A DNA stretch of 31,530 nucleotides from the NCBI GenBank assembly GCA_937894935.1, contig CALAYC010000251.1, forward strand, positions 1-31,530, read 5' to 3'. This DNA comes from an uncultured Verrucomicrobiota bacterium. GTDB lineage: Bacteria > Verrucomicrobiota > Verrucomicrobiia > Limisphaerales > JADLHS01. A program made the translations under genes and the position numbers. Every line of letters begins with the position of its first letter. Position 1 is the first letter of the stretch. The notes under the pieces are model-generated. The model saw nothing but the letters and a program-made list of their open reading frames with translations, did not search any database and was not told the origin of the DNA. Positions 22,648-30,829 of the stretch are shown here, piece after piece.

Positions 22648-25074
22648 CTATTTGATCAGCCGGAAGTAACCGGGGGCATTGGAAGCGGGCACCTTCACCA
22701 CATGCGCCCCATTGGTGAACACAGGTATCGCGTCCACCGCCGTCCATCCATTCGGCTGCATCTGGTTGGTATTGATTTCCAACGTGAACTCCGGCGCAAA
22801 ACCGGGCCACGAAACAACGATATCGCTTCCGGCCGGCGCAATGGTCAACAGCGGTTGGCCAAGAATTTTAACAACGTAACCGTCGCCATCCGTGCGCCCC
22901 GCTACAACGCCAATCGGCGTCGTGCCGTAAATTGTTTCCCCGATGAAATACGCATTACCGGCCGAATCAAGCGCAATACCGGTACCGCGATCCGTGGCCG
23001 TTCCACCGAGATAGCCGGAGTAATTCAGCACCGTGCCATCGCTGCTGAGCTGCGCGAGAAACGCATCCGTTCCACCGGCGTTCGTACCGCGCAAAATGCC
23101 GCTGAGATCGTTCGTCGGAAAATTAAGCGATGTCGTTTCGCCCGTCACATGCGCCTGCCCCAGTCCATCCACAGCGATGCCCCACGCAGTTTCGCTCGCC
23201 GCTCCGCCAAAAACCGCCGAGTAAACGAGGTTTGTCGCGAACGGACTGAACTTCGTTACGAACACATCGGAAAAACTGACGTTGGAAATGACAGCCGTCG
23301 GTAGATTCGTACTTGTGCGCGGGAAATCGCCCGAGAAGGTCCGTCCCGCCACATACACCGCACCTGTTGCATCCGTCGCGACCCCAAACGCGCGATCGCT
23401 GTTCGTCCCGCCCAGGAACGTCGCGTAGAACGTCTGGTCTGTTTGATCAAACCGCACTACAAACGCGTCATCCGCCGCAGTTACGTTGGTGGATTGATTC
23501 AGATAATACTGAAACGCATTCGTCGTGACGGGAAAATCTGCTGACGCGGTATAACCGACCACGACAGGATCGCCGTTCGCATCAATCGCAACGCCTTGCG
23601 CAAAATCACGATTCGCGCCGCCGATTCTCAAGGAATATGCAACGCTGCTTCCCGACGGATCCAGCTTCAATAGAAACGCATCTTCAAATCCACCGCCGCC
23701 CAGCATCGCTGAAGCCGGAAAATTCGTCGCCCCCGTGTAACCGACCACGTAAACATTTCGCGCCGCATCCAACGCGATACCGCGCCCCACATCGTCGCCA
23801 AGGCCACTGAATCCGCTGCCGTCGCCTCCGTAAAATGTGGAGAACACCAGGTTCGTCCCCTCCGGTCCAAGCTTCGCAATAAATGCGTCCGCCGCCGGCA
23901 CCGGAAATCCCGGAACGAGATTCGTCTGAATGCTGGGTTTCAACGCCGATTGCGTCGGAAAGTTTGTTGAAGCTGTGTAACCGGTCACGTAGGCATTTCC
24001 GTCGTCGTCCACTGCGAGAGCAAATCCGACTTCATCACCACTACCGCCGAGATACGTGACATACACATCCGTCAACGCACTGTCGTTCTTGTGACGCGAA
24101 ATGAAAACATCGCCCACGCCGCTGAATGCTCCAGCGAGATTGGTTTGAAACGCGCCCGGCGTGGCAAATCCCGAAGCCGACAACGTATCGCCGGTCAGAT
24201 AAATATCGCCGTCCGGTCCGATCGCGACGGCGAGCGGCCGATCATTTCCCGGTCCGTTCAAATACGCTGCGTAACTCACCACCGGATCAATCAACAACGG
24301 CAACGTCGAATCATAGTCGCCGAGCGCAAACTTCACGACATTGCCATCCGCCAACCGATAGTTCGCTTCAACCGTCTTTCGCTTTCCATCAACATTCTGA
24401 TACGCCACCGGCTTGAGTTGACGCAATTCATCGGCGCCAACGCGCAAAACCAGATCGCCTTCCTCGGAAATTTCAATTCGCTGCGCGCCGAAAAACTTGA
24501 GTGCAATCACCTCCGGATTCGCACCGGGGGCAACTTCGAAATCATATTCCAACTGCCTCTGATTGCCGTAGTGCAAGACATCAATACCCGGATAAACGCC
24601 CGCCACGCGCACGCGTTCAAACGATGGAACATTCAGTTGCCAGCGCGATGCGTCATTGCCGATGAGATAATTCGCGCGTCCAGCCATCGGTCCCAGCCCC
24701 TGCATCGTCGCCGCAGGTTCAGCCCCGACGAACTGAATTCGGATATCTGCCGTTTCTTGCTTAATCGCTCGGCGCGTCGGAACTGCCTGCTCTTCCGAAC
24801 CATTCGGTTTTCGTAATTGCACGACAACTTCGGTCGGTGTCAGCGCAAAGGCATACGCCGCACCGCGCGCCACGAACTTGATGCTCGCATCGAATTGTCC
24901 GTGATTCGCTTCAAATTTAAGCGCGCGTTCTCCCAGCACTGCACCAACGCGATTCTCCAATCCTCGCTCTGCTGTTGCTGCCGTCGCCGCCACAATCACT
25001 GCTCCAAGGCAAATCACGAGCACTGCACTCAAGCGCACAACGACTGAAATCAATTTGTTTCGATCCGACTGCAT
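22648..25074 (-). CDS. secreted SBBP-repeat beta-propeller protein (DUF7948 type)
   Basis: Encodes 808 residues. A signal peptide or N-terminal membrane helix spans about 10-35. Residues about 50-270 match the DUF7948-type N-terminal domain (FEANHGQFDASIKFVARG, LEYDFEVAPGANP). From about 275 to 735 at least eight SBBP repeats follow, each with a version of AxAVDxxGNAYVTGYTxSxxFPT, which build a beta-propeller. The tail (LEINTNQMQPNGW ... APGYFRLIK) is of the kind seen on exported Verrucomicrobiota proteins. A surface or extracellular role is likely; the ligand is unknown. The ATG lies 2 nt after the bamA stop codon, so translation is probably coupled to bamA. ompH follows 93 nt downstream. 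Confidence 0.9.
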   Translation of the reverse strand: MQSDRNKLISVVVRLSAVLVICLGAVIVAATAATAERGLENRVGAVLGERALKFEANHGQFDASIKFVARGAAYAFALTPTEVVVQLRKPNGSEEQAVPTRRAIKQETADIRIQFVGAEPAATMQGLGPMAGRANYLIGNDASRWQLNVPSFERVRVAGVYPGIDVLHYGNQRQLEYDFEVAPGANPEVIALKFFGAQRIEISEEGDLVLRVGADELRQLKPVAYQNVDGKRKTVEANYRLADGNVVKFALGDYDSTLPLLIDPVVSYAAYLNGPGNDRPLAVAIGPDGDIYLTGDTLSASGFATPGAFQTNLAGAFSGVGDVFISRHKNDSALTDVYVTYLGGSGDEVGFALAVDDDGNAYVTGYTASTNFPTQSALKPSIQTNLVPGFPVPAADAFIAKLGPEGTNLVFSTFYGGDGSGFSGLGDDVGRGIALDAARNVYVVGYTGATNFPASAMLGGGGFEDAFLLKLDPSGSSVAYSLRIGGANRDFAQGVAIDANGDPVVVGYTASADFPVTTNAFQYYLNQSTNVTAADDAFVVRFDQTDQTFYATFLGGTNSDRAFGVATDATGAVYVAGRTFSGDFPRTSTNLPTAVISNVSFSDVFVTKFSPFATNLVYSAVFGGAASETAWGIAVDGLGQAHVTGETTSLNFPTNDLSGILRGTNAGGTDAFLAQLSSDGTVLNYSGYLGGTATDRGTGIALDSAGNAYFIGETIYGTTPIGVVAGRTDGDGYVVKILGQPLLTIAPAGSDIVVSWPGFAPEFTLEINTNQMQPNGWTAVDAIPVFTNGAHVVKVPASNAPGYFRLIK

Positions 25075-25076
25075 TT

Positions 25077-27662
25077 TTAGAAAGGTCGTTGCCAGCCAAC
25101 GCCGAAGTGGAACTTGCCGTTGCCGTTGCTGAACTGGTCGTGGTGAATCGGAATACCGTAATCCAATCGCAACGGTCCGAGTTGCGGAATGTTCAACCGC
25201 AATCCAAAGCCCCAGTTGTCCGTGAAATCATCAGCGTTAAAGCTATACGGATTTATACCCACACTACCGATATCATAAAACACTGCAAACCGCAGCCCCG
25301 CGCCGGCATCGGATGTAATCAACGGAAGACTATATTCCGCTGTGCCGAACCAATAACTGTGACCGCCAATCGGTTCGGTGTAGAAACCACCTGCCGGATT
25401 GAGTTCCCGCGGACTCACCGCGCGATATCGCGTGCCGCGCAACGAATACATACCGCCGAGATAATAGCGTTCATAGAACGGCACCGTATCGCCATCCATT
25501 CCATCCACGACCCCACCGCGAACACCGAATTCCAAAACGTGCCCCTTGAACAAGCCCGGGAAATACCACGCCGTCTGCGCTTCAACCCGATAATAATCGC
25601 GTTGTCCGCCCAGATAGCTCGACGTGATTTCCGTGCTGATTTCGGTGCGTTGACCGCCGTTTGGCAACCGCACGTTGTTGCGCGTGTCGTACGCCAGACT
25701 GGCACCGATTTTCGAAAGTAACGAATAACCACCTTCGCTGAGAATCGTCAGCGGAGCATTCGGCGGTTGCAGTTCGCGAATCGGCCCGCCGGGTTCCGAC
25801 GGCGGAACAGTGATTGGCCCATGCACCCAATCTTCGAACAGGATGCCGGCGTTTTCGAAATTCCAATACACACTGCCAATCAAATCGCCTGGACCGAAAA
25901 TGCTGTCCAACAATAGCGGACGCGGCAGCGCTTTGCTCAAACTGACACGCACGCCGGAGCGCACTTCGTCATAAAGATTTCCGATACTCTGATAATCGAG
26001 ACGGCGATGATACAACTCCGTACCGAGCGTCAGTTTTTGATCCAGAAACCACGGTTCAGACCAGGCCAGCACGTAATCCTGTCGCTCAGTACCGACTTGA
26101 ATCTGCGCGCGGAATTTTTGGCCGCCACCGGTGAATGTCGGTGGATGGAAAATATCGAAATTTCCCATCGTCACTTCCGAATAAGCGACGAATGAATCGA
26201 TGGAACTGAAGCCCGCGCCGAAACTGATTCGCCCGGTCTGTTGTTCCTCGACTCCGATCAACAGATTTTTGCGATTCGGAATTTCCGTGTCCTCCGGGCG
26301 CGCTTCCACTCTGGAGAAATAGCCCAGGCCTTCGAGACGTTGCTTACTCACTTTGACCCGCGTCATGTCGAAGACTTCGCCGGGTGCGACAGCCAATTCG
26401 CGACGGATGACTTTATCTTTGGTCTTGGTGTTGCCGCGGATGTTGATTTTCTCAATGTACGACTTCTGGCCTTCTTCGATGTTGAACACCAGATCCATCG
26501 TACCTTGTTCAACATTAGGCACGCGACGAACGCGTAATTTTCCTCCTCGGCCAACATCAATGTGACCGCGCGAATCGTAAAAGCTCTCCACCGCCTGCGT
26601 ATCACGGGCGAGTCCTTTCATCGTGAAGGTGCTGCCTTCCTTCATCACGAAATCGCGATGCAACGTTGCCGCCTCGGCCCATGCCCGTCGTTCGGAAGGA
26701 TCTTTCGGCGCTGGCCCGGGCGTAAAATCCGGTTGAACAGCGTGCGTCGGCAACATCGTCGTTCCGTTGAAGGTGATATTGCCAACCTTGTATTTCTGAC
26801 CTTCGAAAACGTGCAGCCGGATTACCAGTCGCGTCGGCGTCTCGTTGACGAATTCGACTTTCTCCAAATCGAAATCAATGAAGCCCTGGTCGCGGTAATA
26901 TTCTTTCAACCGCTCTTGGGCTTCCTCCCATTTCTCCTCCTGAAATCGTCCGTAGCCGACGAGCCATGAGAAATTCTTTCGCCACCAACCGAGCATCGCC
27001 TTGCGTAAAGCACTGCGCTTGACCTGATTCGCCCCGACAAATTCGTAATCAACAATTTTGACCTTCGGACTTTCCTGAATTTCAAACGTCGCCGTGCCGC
27101 GGCCTCCGGCTTCATCAATGCTCAGCGCATAACGCACCTTCGTCCCCGAATAACCCTTCTTCTGATACAGCTTCTCAATCTCCTGCGCGTCGGTGAACAG
27201 CTTCCGCTCGTCCAACGCTTCGCCGACTTTGGATGTGATCTTTTTGCGGATATCCGAGTCTTTAATCTTCTCGTTCCCTTCAATCCGGATATCCATCAGA
27301 CGCGGATTGGCCTGCAACACGTACGTCAACACTACGCTACCTTCGGGCGTGGGATCGCGCGTGACCCGGATGTTGTAAAAAAGGTCGGTGGAATAAAGAC
27401 TGCGAATGTCGTCGTCCACCGTGATGGGGCGATACGGTTCGCCGACGCGCGAACGGATGTTACCGCGAACGATTTCTTCGCTGACCGATGCCGGACCGGC
27501 AAAACGGATTTCAATCCGGGCAATTTTCGGTGGCGTTTCCTGCGCCCCGACCGAAGTCGCGTAACACACGCTCGCGCCCAAAGCGCAAATCCGCAGCCAG
27601 TCTTTTATTTTGGCATCAGTGCCCCGGGATATCCTCTTCGCTGACTTTCGCTGCGCTTTCAA
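25077..27662 (-). CDS. bamA: outer-membrane protein assembly factor BamA
   Basis: Encodes up to 861 residues. After a signal peptide (WLRICALGASVCYATSVGAQ) come POTRA domains from about residue 46 (KIARIEIRFAGPASVSEEIV, then IRIEGNEKIKDSDIRKKI and further repeats to about 450). A 16-strand barrel region follows, ending in Phe861 (FGVGWQRPF), the usual insertion signal. BamA is the core of the machine that inserts beta-barrel proteins in the outer membrane. The start is uncertain: the only in-frame start that keeps the whole signal peptide is a TTG at 27662 inside dnaB. An ATG at 27616 overlaps the dnaB stop as ATGA but is out of frame by one base across the run AAAA (27608-27611). One extra A there would give MPKIKDWLRICALG, an ideal signal peptide. 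SBBP follows 2 nt after the stop. Confidence 0.94.
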   Translation of the reverse strand: MKAQRKSAKRISRGTDAKIKDWLRICALGASVCYATSVGAQETPPKIARIEIRFAGPASVSEEIVRGNIRSRVGEPYRPITVDDDIRSLYSTDLFYNIRVTRDPTPEGSVVLTYVLQANPRLMDIRIEGNEKIKDSDIRKKITSKVGEALDERKLFTDAQEIEKLYQKKGYSGTKVRYALSIDEAGGRGTATFEIQESPKVKIVDYEFVGANQVKRSALRKAMLGWWRKNFSWLVGYGRFQEEKWEEAQERLKEYYRDQGFIDFDLEKVEFVNETPTRLVIRLHVFEGQKYKVGNITFNGTTMLPTHAVQPDFTPGPAPKDPSERRAWAEAATLHRDFVMKEGSTFTMKGLARDTQAVESFYDSRGHIDVGRGGKLRVRRVPNVEQGTMDLVFNIEEGQKSYIEKINIRGNTKTKDKVIRRELAVAPGEVFDMTRVKVSKQRLEGLGYFSRVEARPEDTEIPNRKNLLIGVEEQQTGRISFGAGFSSIDSFVAYSEVTMGNFDIFHPPTFTGGGQKFRAQIQVGTERQDYVLAWSEPWFLDQKLTLGTELYHRRLDYQSIGNLYDEVRSGVRVSLSKALPRPLLLDSIFGPGDLIGSVYWNFENAGILFEDWVHGPITVPPSEPGGPIRELQPPNAPLTILSEGGYSLLSKIGASLAYDTRNNVRLPNGGQRTEISTEITSSYLGGQRDYYRVEAQTAWYFPGLFKGHVLEFGVRGGVVDGMDGDTVPFYERYYLGGMYSLRGTRYRAVSPRELNPAGGFYTEPIGGHSYWFGTAEYSLPLITSDAGAGLRFAVFYDIGSVGINPYSFNADDFTDNWGFGLRLNIPQLGPLRLDYGIPIHHDQFSNGNGKFHFGVGWQRPF

Positions 27663-29076
27663 ATCGTGTGTACGGTTTCAAAAAGGTCAAATGCACGTCG
27701 CCGGTCGGTCCGTTGCGTTGCTTGGCAATCAGCAAATTGACCGGAATCCCATCGGGCTGCTCTTCCAGCGGCGGCGCGTCTTCATCGTCACTGGCCGGTT
27801 TGTAGAGCAGACCAATCAGGTCGGCATCCTGTTCAATCGAACCGGATTCACGCAGGTCGGACATCCGCGGCTTGCGGTTTTTGTCTTTCTCCAATTCGCG
27901 ATTCAACTGTGCCAGCACAATGACGGGAACGTCCAATTCCTTGGCCAACGCTTTAATGCCACTGGAGATTTCGGCAATTTCCTGCTGCCGGTTTTCCTGC
28001 GCTCGCCGCGAAGTAGAGTTGAGCAACTGCAGATAATCAATCACAAAAAGCTTAATCCCATATTGTTGCCACATGCGCCGCGCCCGCGTCCGCAACTGCA
28101 AAATTGATAACCCCGGCGTGTCGTCAATATACAACGGACAGCTCGACATCTTCCCCGCCGCACTCGTCAGCTTCGGAAAGTCCGATTCGCTCATGAAACC
28201 CTCGCGAATGTTGCGCAAATTCACCCGCGCATTCGAACAGAGCATACGCAGCACAAGCGATTCCGCGGTCATTTCCAGACTGAACACGCCCACTGGCAAA
28301 CGCTGATTCACCACCACGTGTTCCGCGATGTTCATCGCCAACGACGTTTTACCCATCGAAGGACGCGCCGCGATGACGATCATTTCCCCACCATGCATGC
28401 CATCAGTCATGCGATCCAGATCCGCAAACCCCGTCGCCAATCCGCCAAGCTGCCCCTGGCGATTGAAATAATTTTCCACGAGCCCGATGGCTTTGTTCAC
28501 GAGCGACTTCACCGGCTCAATCGTGCCGCCCGAACGCGATTCACTCATCTTGAGAATGTCGCGTTCTACTTCGTCCAGCAGGGAATCAACCTCCCCGTCG
28601 TAGTCATACACGCGCGCAACGACATCCGTGCAGGTATGAATCATTTTCCGCAGCAAAAACTTCTCCTCAACGATATCCAGATAGTACGTGAGGTTCGCTG
28701 CGGACGGCACGGCATCCTGCAAGGCGTTCAGATACGCGATGCCACCGATTTGCTCCAACAAACCGCGATCTTTCAATCGCTGTTGCAACGTAATGATGTC
28801 AATCGGCTCGCGCTTGTCGTACATCTGCACGAACGCTTCGTAAATCGTCTGGTGACGCAAATCGTAAAACACTTCCGGCCCGGCCTTGAATTTTTCAATG
28901 CACGGCGCGAGGCAATTATTGGGATCGAGCAACACGCAACCCAACACACCCTGCTCTGCTTCATTGGAATGCGGCGGCAACCGGTCCACGCGATGAGCAT
29001 CGCCGGCCGCAACTTTGCGCCGCCGCGCTTTCTTCAAATCAGGTGCACCACCACTATCAGAAACAGAATCGATCAT
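27616..29076 (-). CDS. dnaB: replicative DNA helicase DnaB
   Basis: Encodes 486 residues. The N-terminal helical domain (about 30-150, PPHSNEAEQGVLGCVLLDP) is joined by a linker helix to the RecA-like helicase domain. Walker A ARPSMGKTS is at 237-245, Walker B LFVIDYLQLL at 343-352, and the conserved SDLRESGSIEQDAD at 406-419. No intein or insertion is visible, and length is typical. DnaB forms the hexameric ring that unwinds DNA at the replication fork. It leads the minus-strand group dnaB-bamA-SBBP-ompH, an unusual partnership. A perfect DnaA-box sequence lies 72 nt upstream of the start codon. The N-terminal 28 residues (Lys/Arg-rich) are not conserved, so a slightly later start is possible, though no Met follows soon. 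Confidence 0.96.
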   Translation of the reverse strand: MIDSVSDSGGAPDLKKARRRKVAAGDAHRVDRLPPHSNEAEQGVLGCVLLDPNNCLAPCIEKFKAGPEVFYDLRHQTIYEAFVQMYDKREPIDIITLQQRLKDRGLLEQIGGIAYLNALQDAVPSAANLTYYLDIVEEKFLLRKMIHTCTDVVARVYDYDGEVDSLLDEVERDILKMSESRSGGTIEPVKSLVNKAIGLVENYFNRQGQLGGLATGFADLDRMTDGMHGGEMIVIAARPSMGKTSLAMNIAEHVVVNQRLPVGVFSLEMTAESLVLRMLCSNARVNLRNIREGFMSESDFPKLTSAAGKMSSCPLYIDDTPGLSILQLRTRARRMWQQYGIKLFVIDYLQLLNSTSRRAQENRQQEIAEISSGIKALAKELDVPVIVLAQLNRELEKDKNRKPRMSDLRESGSIEQDADLIGLLYKPASDDEDAPPLEEQPDGIPVNLLIAKQRNGPTGDVHLTFLKPYTRFESAAKVSEEDIPGH

Positions 29077-29147
29077 AGGGCGGACATCTCACATCATTCA
29101 CTCTCGCTACGCAAAGTTTTCTTGATGACAAAATGTTGCCAGTGCGC

Positions 29148-29156
29148 TGTGGATAA
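29148..29156 (-). promoter_or_regulatory. perfect DnaA-box sequence upstream of dnaB
   Basis: TGTGGATAA on the plus strand is TTATCCACA on the minus strand, an exact match to the high-affinity DnaA box. It sits in the 125-bp divergent gap between dnaB and the SGNH hydrolase gene. A single box does not make an origin; it could let DnaA influence dnaB transcription. A 9-bp match can also arise by chance in a window of this size. Confidence 0.4.
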
Positions 29157-29201
29157 TTCGTCTGAAGATTGATTTGTCTTTTTCCAAAAAATTTGCTGAC
29201 C

Positions 29202-29948
29202 ATGCGCACAGTTATGAAATCCGTTATCGCCTTCATCGCATTAGTTTTGACCATGCAATCCGTTTCTCAGGCTGCCGAAAAGACGTCCGCAATTTTCGCC
29301 GCCGGCAATCGCATTCTGTTTCAAGGCGATTCCATCACCGATTGCGGCCGCAGTCGCAACAACGATCCGGCGCATCGATTGGGACACAGCTACGCGTTTC
29401 TGATTGGTGCGAAATACGGCGCACTTTATCCGGAACGAAAACTGGAATTTTTCAATCGCGGCATCAGCGGCCACAAAGTCCCCGACCTGCTCAATCGCTG
29501 GCAAACTGATACCATCGATCTGCAACCCACTGTCGTCAGCATTCTGATTGGTGTGAACGACATCTGGCATCCGCTCAACGATGGCAAAGAAGTTTCCGTC
29601 GCGAAATTCGAGGAAGGCTACGATGAACTGCTCCGTCAGACGAAAGCCGCGTTGCCCAACGTGAAAATCATCCTGCTTGAACCGTTCATCACCCGCGGCA
29701 GCGCCACCTCAGCCAAATGGGATGTCTGGCAAGGTCATCTGAAGGAATTCCAGGCCGTCGTTGCCAAACTCGGCAAGAAATATGACGCGCCAGTGGTGAA
29801 ATTGCAGAAGGCTTTCGACGACGCCTGCAAACGCGCGCCGGCTGAATATTGGGCCGCCGACGGCGTTCATCCGAGTTATGCCGGCAATCAGTTGATTGCT
29901 GACGAATGGGTGCGCGTCGCCACCGCTGCCTGGCCGGCGAAGAAATAA
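29202..29948 (+). CDS. exported SGNH/GDSL-family hydrolase
   Basis: Encodes 248 residues from the ATG at 29202; the ATG at 29214 is an equal alternative. A signal peptide (MKSVIAFIALVLTMQSVSQAAEK) directs export. All four SGNH blocks are present: GDSITDCGR with Ser44, RGISGHK with Gly87/Gly90, IGVNDIWH with Asn119, and DGVHPSYAG with Asp220 and His223. Such enzymes are esterases, often acting on acetylated sugars or lipids; the GDSITDCGR form is common among carbohydrate esterases and related lipases. The substrate is not determined. It is divergent from dnaB and followed by a strong terminator, so is probably transcribed alone. Confidence 0.92.
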   Translation: MRTVMKSVIAFIALVLTMQSVSQAAEKTSAIFAAGNRILFQGDSITDCGRSRNNDPAHRLGHSYAFLIGAKYGALYPERKLEFFNRGISGHKVPDLLNRWQTDTIDLQPTVVSILIGVNDIWHPLNDGKEVSVAKFEEGYDELLRQTKAALPNVKIILLEPFITRGSATSAKWDVWQGHLKEFQAVVAKLGKKYDAPVVKLQKAFDDACKRAPAEYWAADGVHPSYAGNQLIADEWVRVATAAWPAKK

Positions 29949-29973
29949 TAACGTCTCATTCTCCCCATCATTC

Positions 29974-30022
29974 TCAACCTCGCGCTCGATTTTACATGGA
30001 TCGCGAGGTTGATTTGTTTTTT
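29974..30022 (+). terminator. strong intrinsic terminator
   Basis: TCAACCTCGCG (29974-29984) pairs perfectly with CGCGAGGTTGA (30002-30012), giving an 11-bp stem with a 17-nt loop. TTTGTTTTTT follows at 30013-30022. It is 25 nt after the SGNH hydrolase stop and ends just before the stop of the convergent rluA-type gene, so it chiefly terminates the plus-strand transcript. Confidence 0.9.
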
Positions 30023-30030
30023 GTCCCGAT

Positions 30031-30801
30031 TCAAATCACATCCAATAGCGGACGAAAATCCGCCGCGCAGCGAAATCCCACCGGCGTTCCGCGCCAGACA
30101 AATCGCACGGCACTCGCGTGCAACGCATGATTCGGAAGAATCAGTTGCGCACGCTGTTCATCCGTTAAGCGCCGTTCCACCAACGCCAGATACAACGTCT
30201 CATCCGCGCCATAAATCTTATCGCCCACAATCGGATGCCCGATGTGCGCCAGGTGAATGCGGATTTGATGCTTTCGCCCCGTGCGCGGGAGCAGACGCAA
30301 CAGCGTGAACTCCACCAAACGCTTTGCAACGTCCTTATTCTCCCCATCTGACGAGGAGAGGACCGGAGTGAGAGGTTTTCCGGCAAATCTCCGCTCTACC
30401 CAAAATTCCGTTTGCGCCGCCGCCCCATCCGGACGCACGCAATCTTTAATCGCCACAGCGCTGCGCTCATCTTTTCCCAACGGCGCATCAATCAATCCAT
30501 GGTCTTCACGCACATGTCCGTGAACGATGGCGAGATATTCCTTTTCCACCATGCGCGTTTCCCAGAGTCGCCCGAGTTCACCCGCGACCGCTGGCGTTTT
30601 CGCCACCACGGTGACGCCGCTGGTTTCGCGATCGAGGCGATTAACCAGACTCGGTTTTGCCGCTGCGCCGAGATAAAGTCGCACCCGACTGATCAGGCTG
30701 GAATACACGTCGCCCTTGGTGGGATGACAGACGAGATCCGCCGGTTTGTTGATGACCAACAGGTCGTCGTCCTCGTGGATAATGTCGAAAAGCTTGTCCA
30801 A
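30031..30801 (-). CDS. RluA-family rRNA/tRNA pseudouridine synthase
   Basis: Encodes 256 residues from a TTG at 30801 (LDKLFDIIHEDDDLLVINKPA), preceded by AGGG at 6-nt spacing. An ATG at 30894 and a GTG at 30912 would add residues that only mirror the opposite-strand membrane gene, so they are less likely. The catalytic motif NRLDRETSGV (54-63) holds Asp57, and RTGRKHQIRIHLAHIGHPIVGD (173-194 region) is the second family signature. No S4 domain is present. The enzyme converts uridine to pseudouridine in structured RNA; the site cannot be told. Between WVERRF and EFTLLRLLPRTG an additional stretch of about 22 residues (140-161, KPLTPVLSSSDGE) looks like a translated dispersed repeat. It is divergent from the DUF6580 gene. 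Confidence 0.88.
   Translation of the reverse strand: MDKLFDIIHEDDDLLVINKPADLVCHPTKGDVYSSLISRVRLYLGAAAKPSLVNRLDRETSGVTVVAKTPAVAGELGRLWETRMVEKEYLAIVHGHVREDHGLIDAPLGKDERSAVAIKDCVRPDGAAAQTEFWVERRFAGKPLTPVLSSSDGENKDVAKRLVEFTLLRLLPRTGRKHQIRIHLAHIGHPIVGDKIYGADETLYLALVERRLTDEQRAQLILPNHALHASAVRFVWRGTPVGFRCAADFRPLLDVI
30319..30384 (-). repeat. dispersed-repeat remnant inserted in frame in the rluA-type gene
   Basis: About 66 bp coding for KPLTPVLSSSDGENKDVAKR and neighbours. It contains a short palindrome (TCTCC 30339-30343 with GGAGA 30355-30359). The peptide has the LTPxLSxxxGE pattern that arises when the widespread CTCACCCCGG-type intergenic repeat is translated. Its length is a multiple of three, so the enzyme frame survives. 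Boundaries are estimated from where RluA conservation stops and resumes. Confidence 0.65.
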
Positions 30802-30829
30802 GTTCGGCCCTGAATTATCATTCGTAGTG

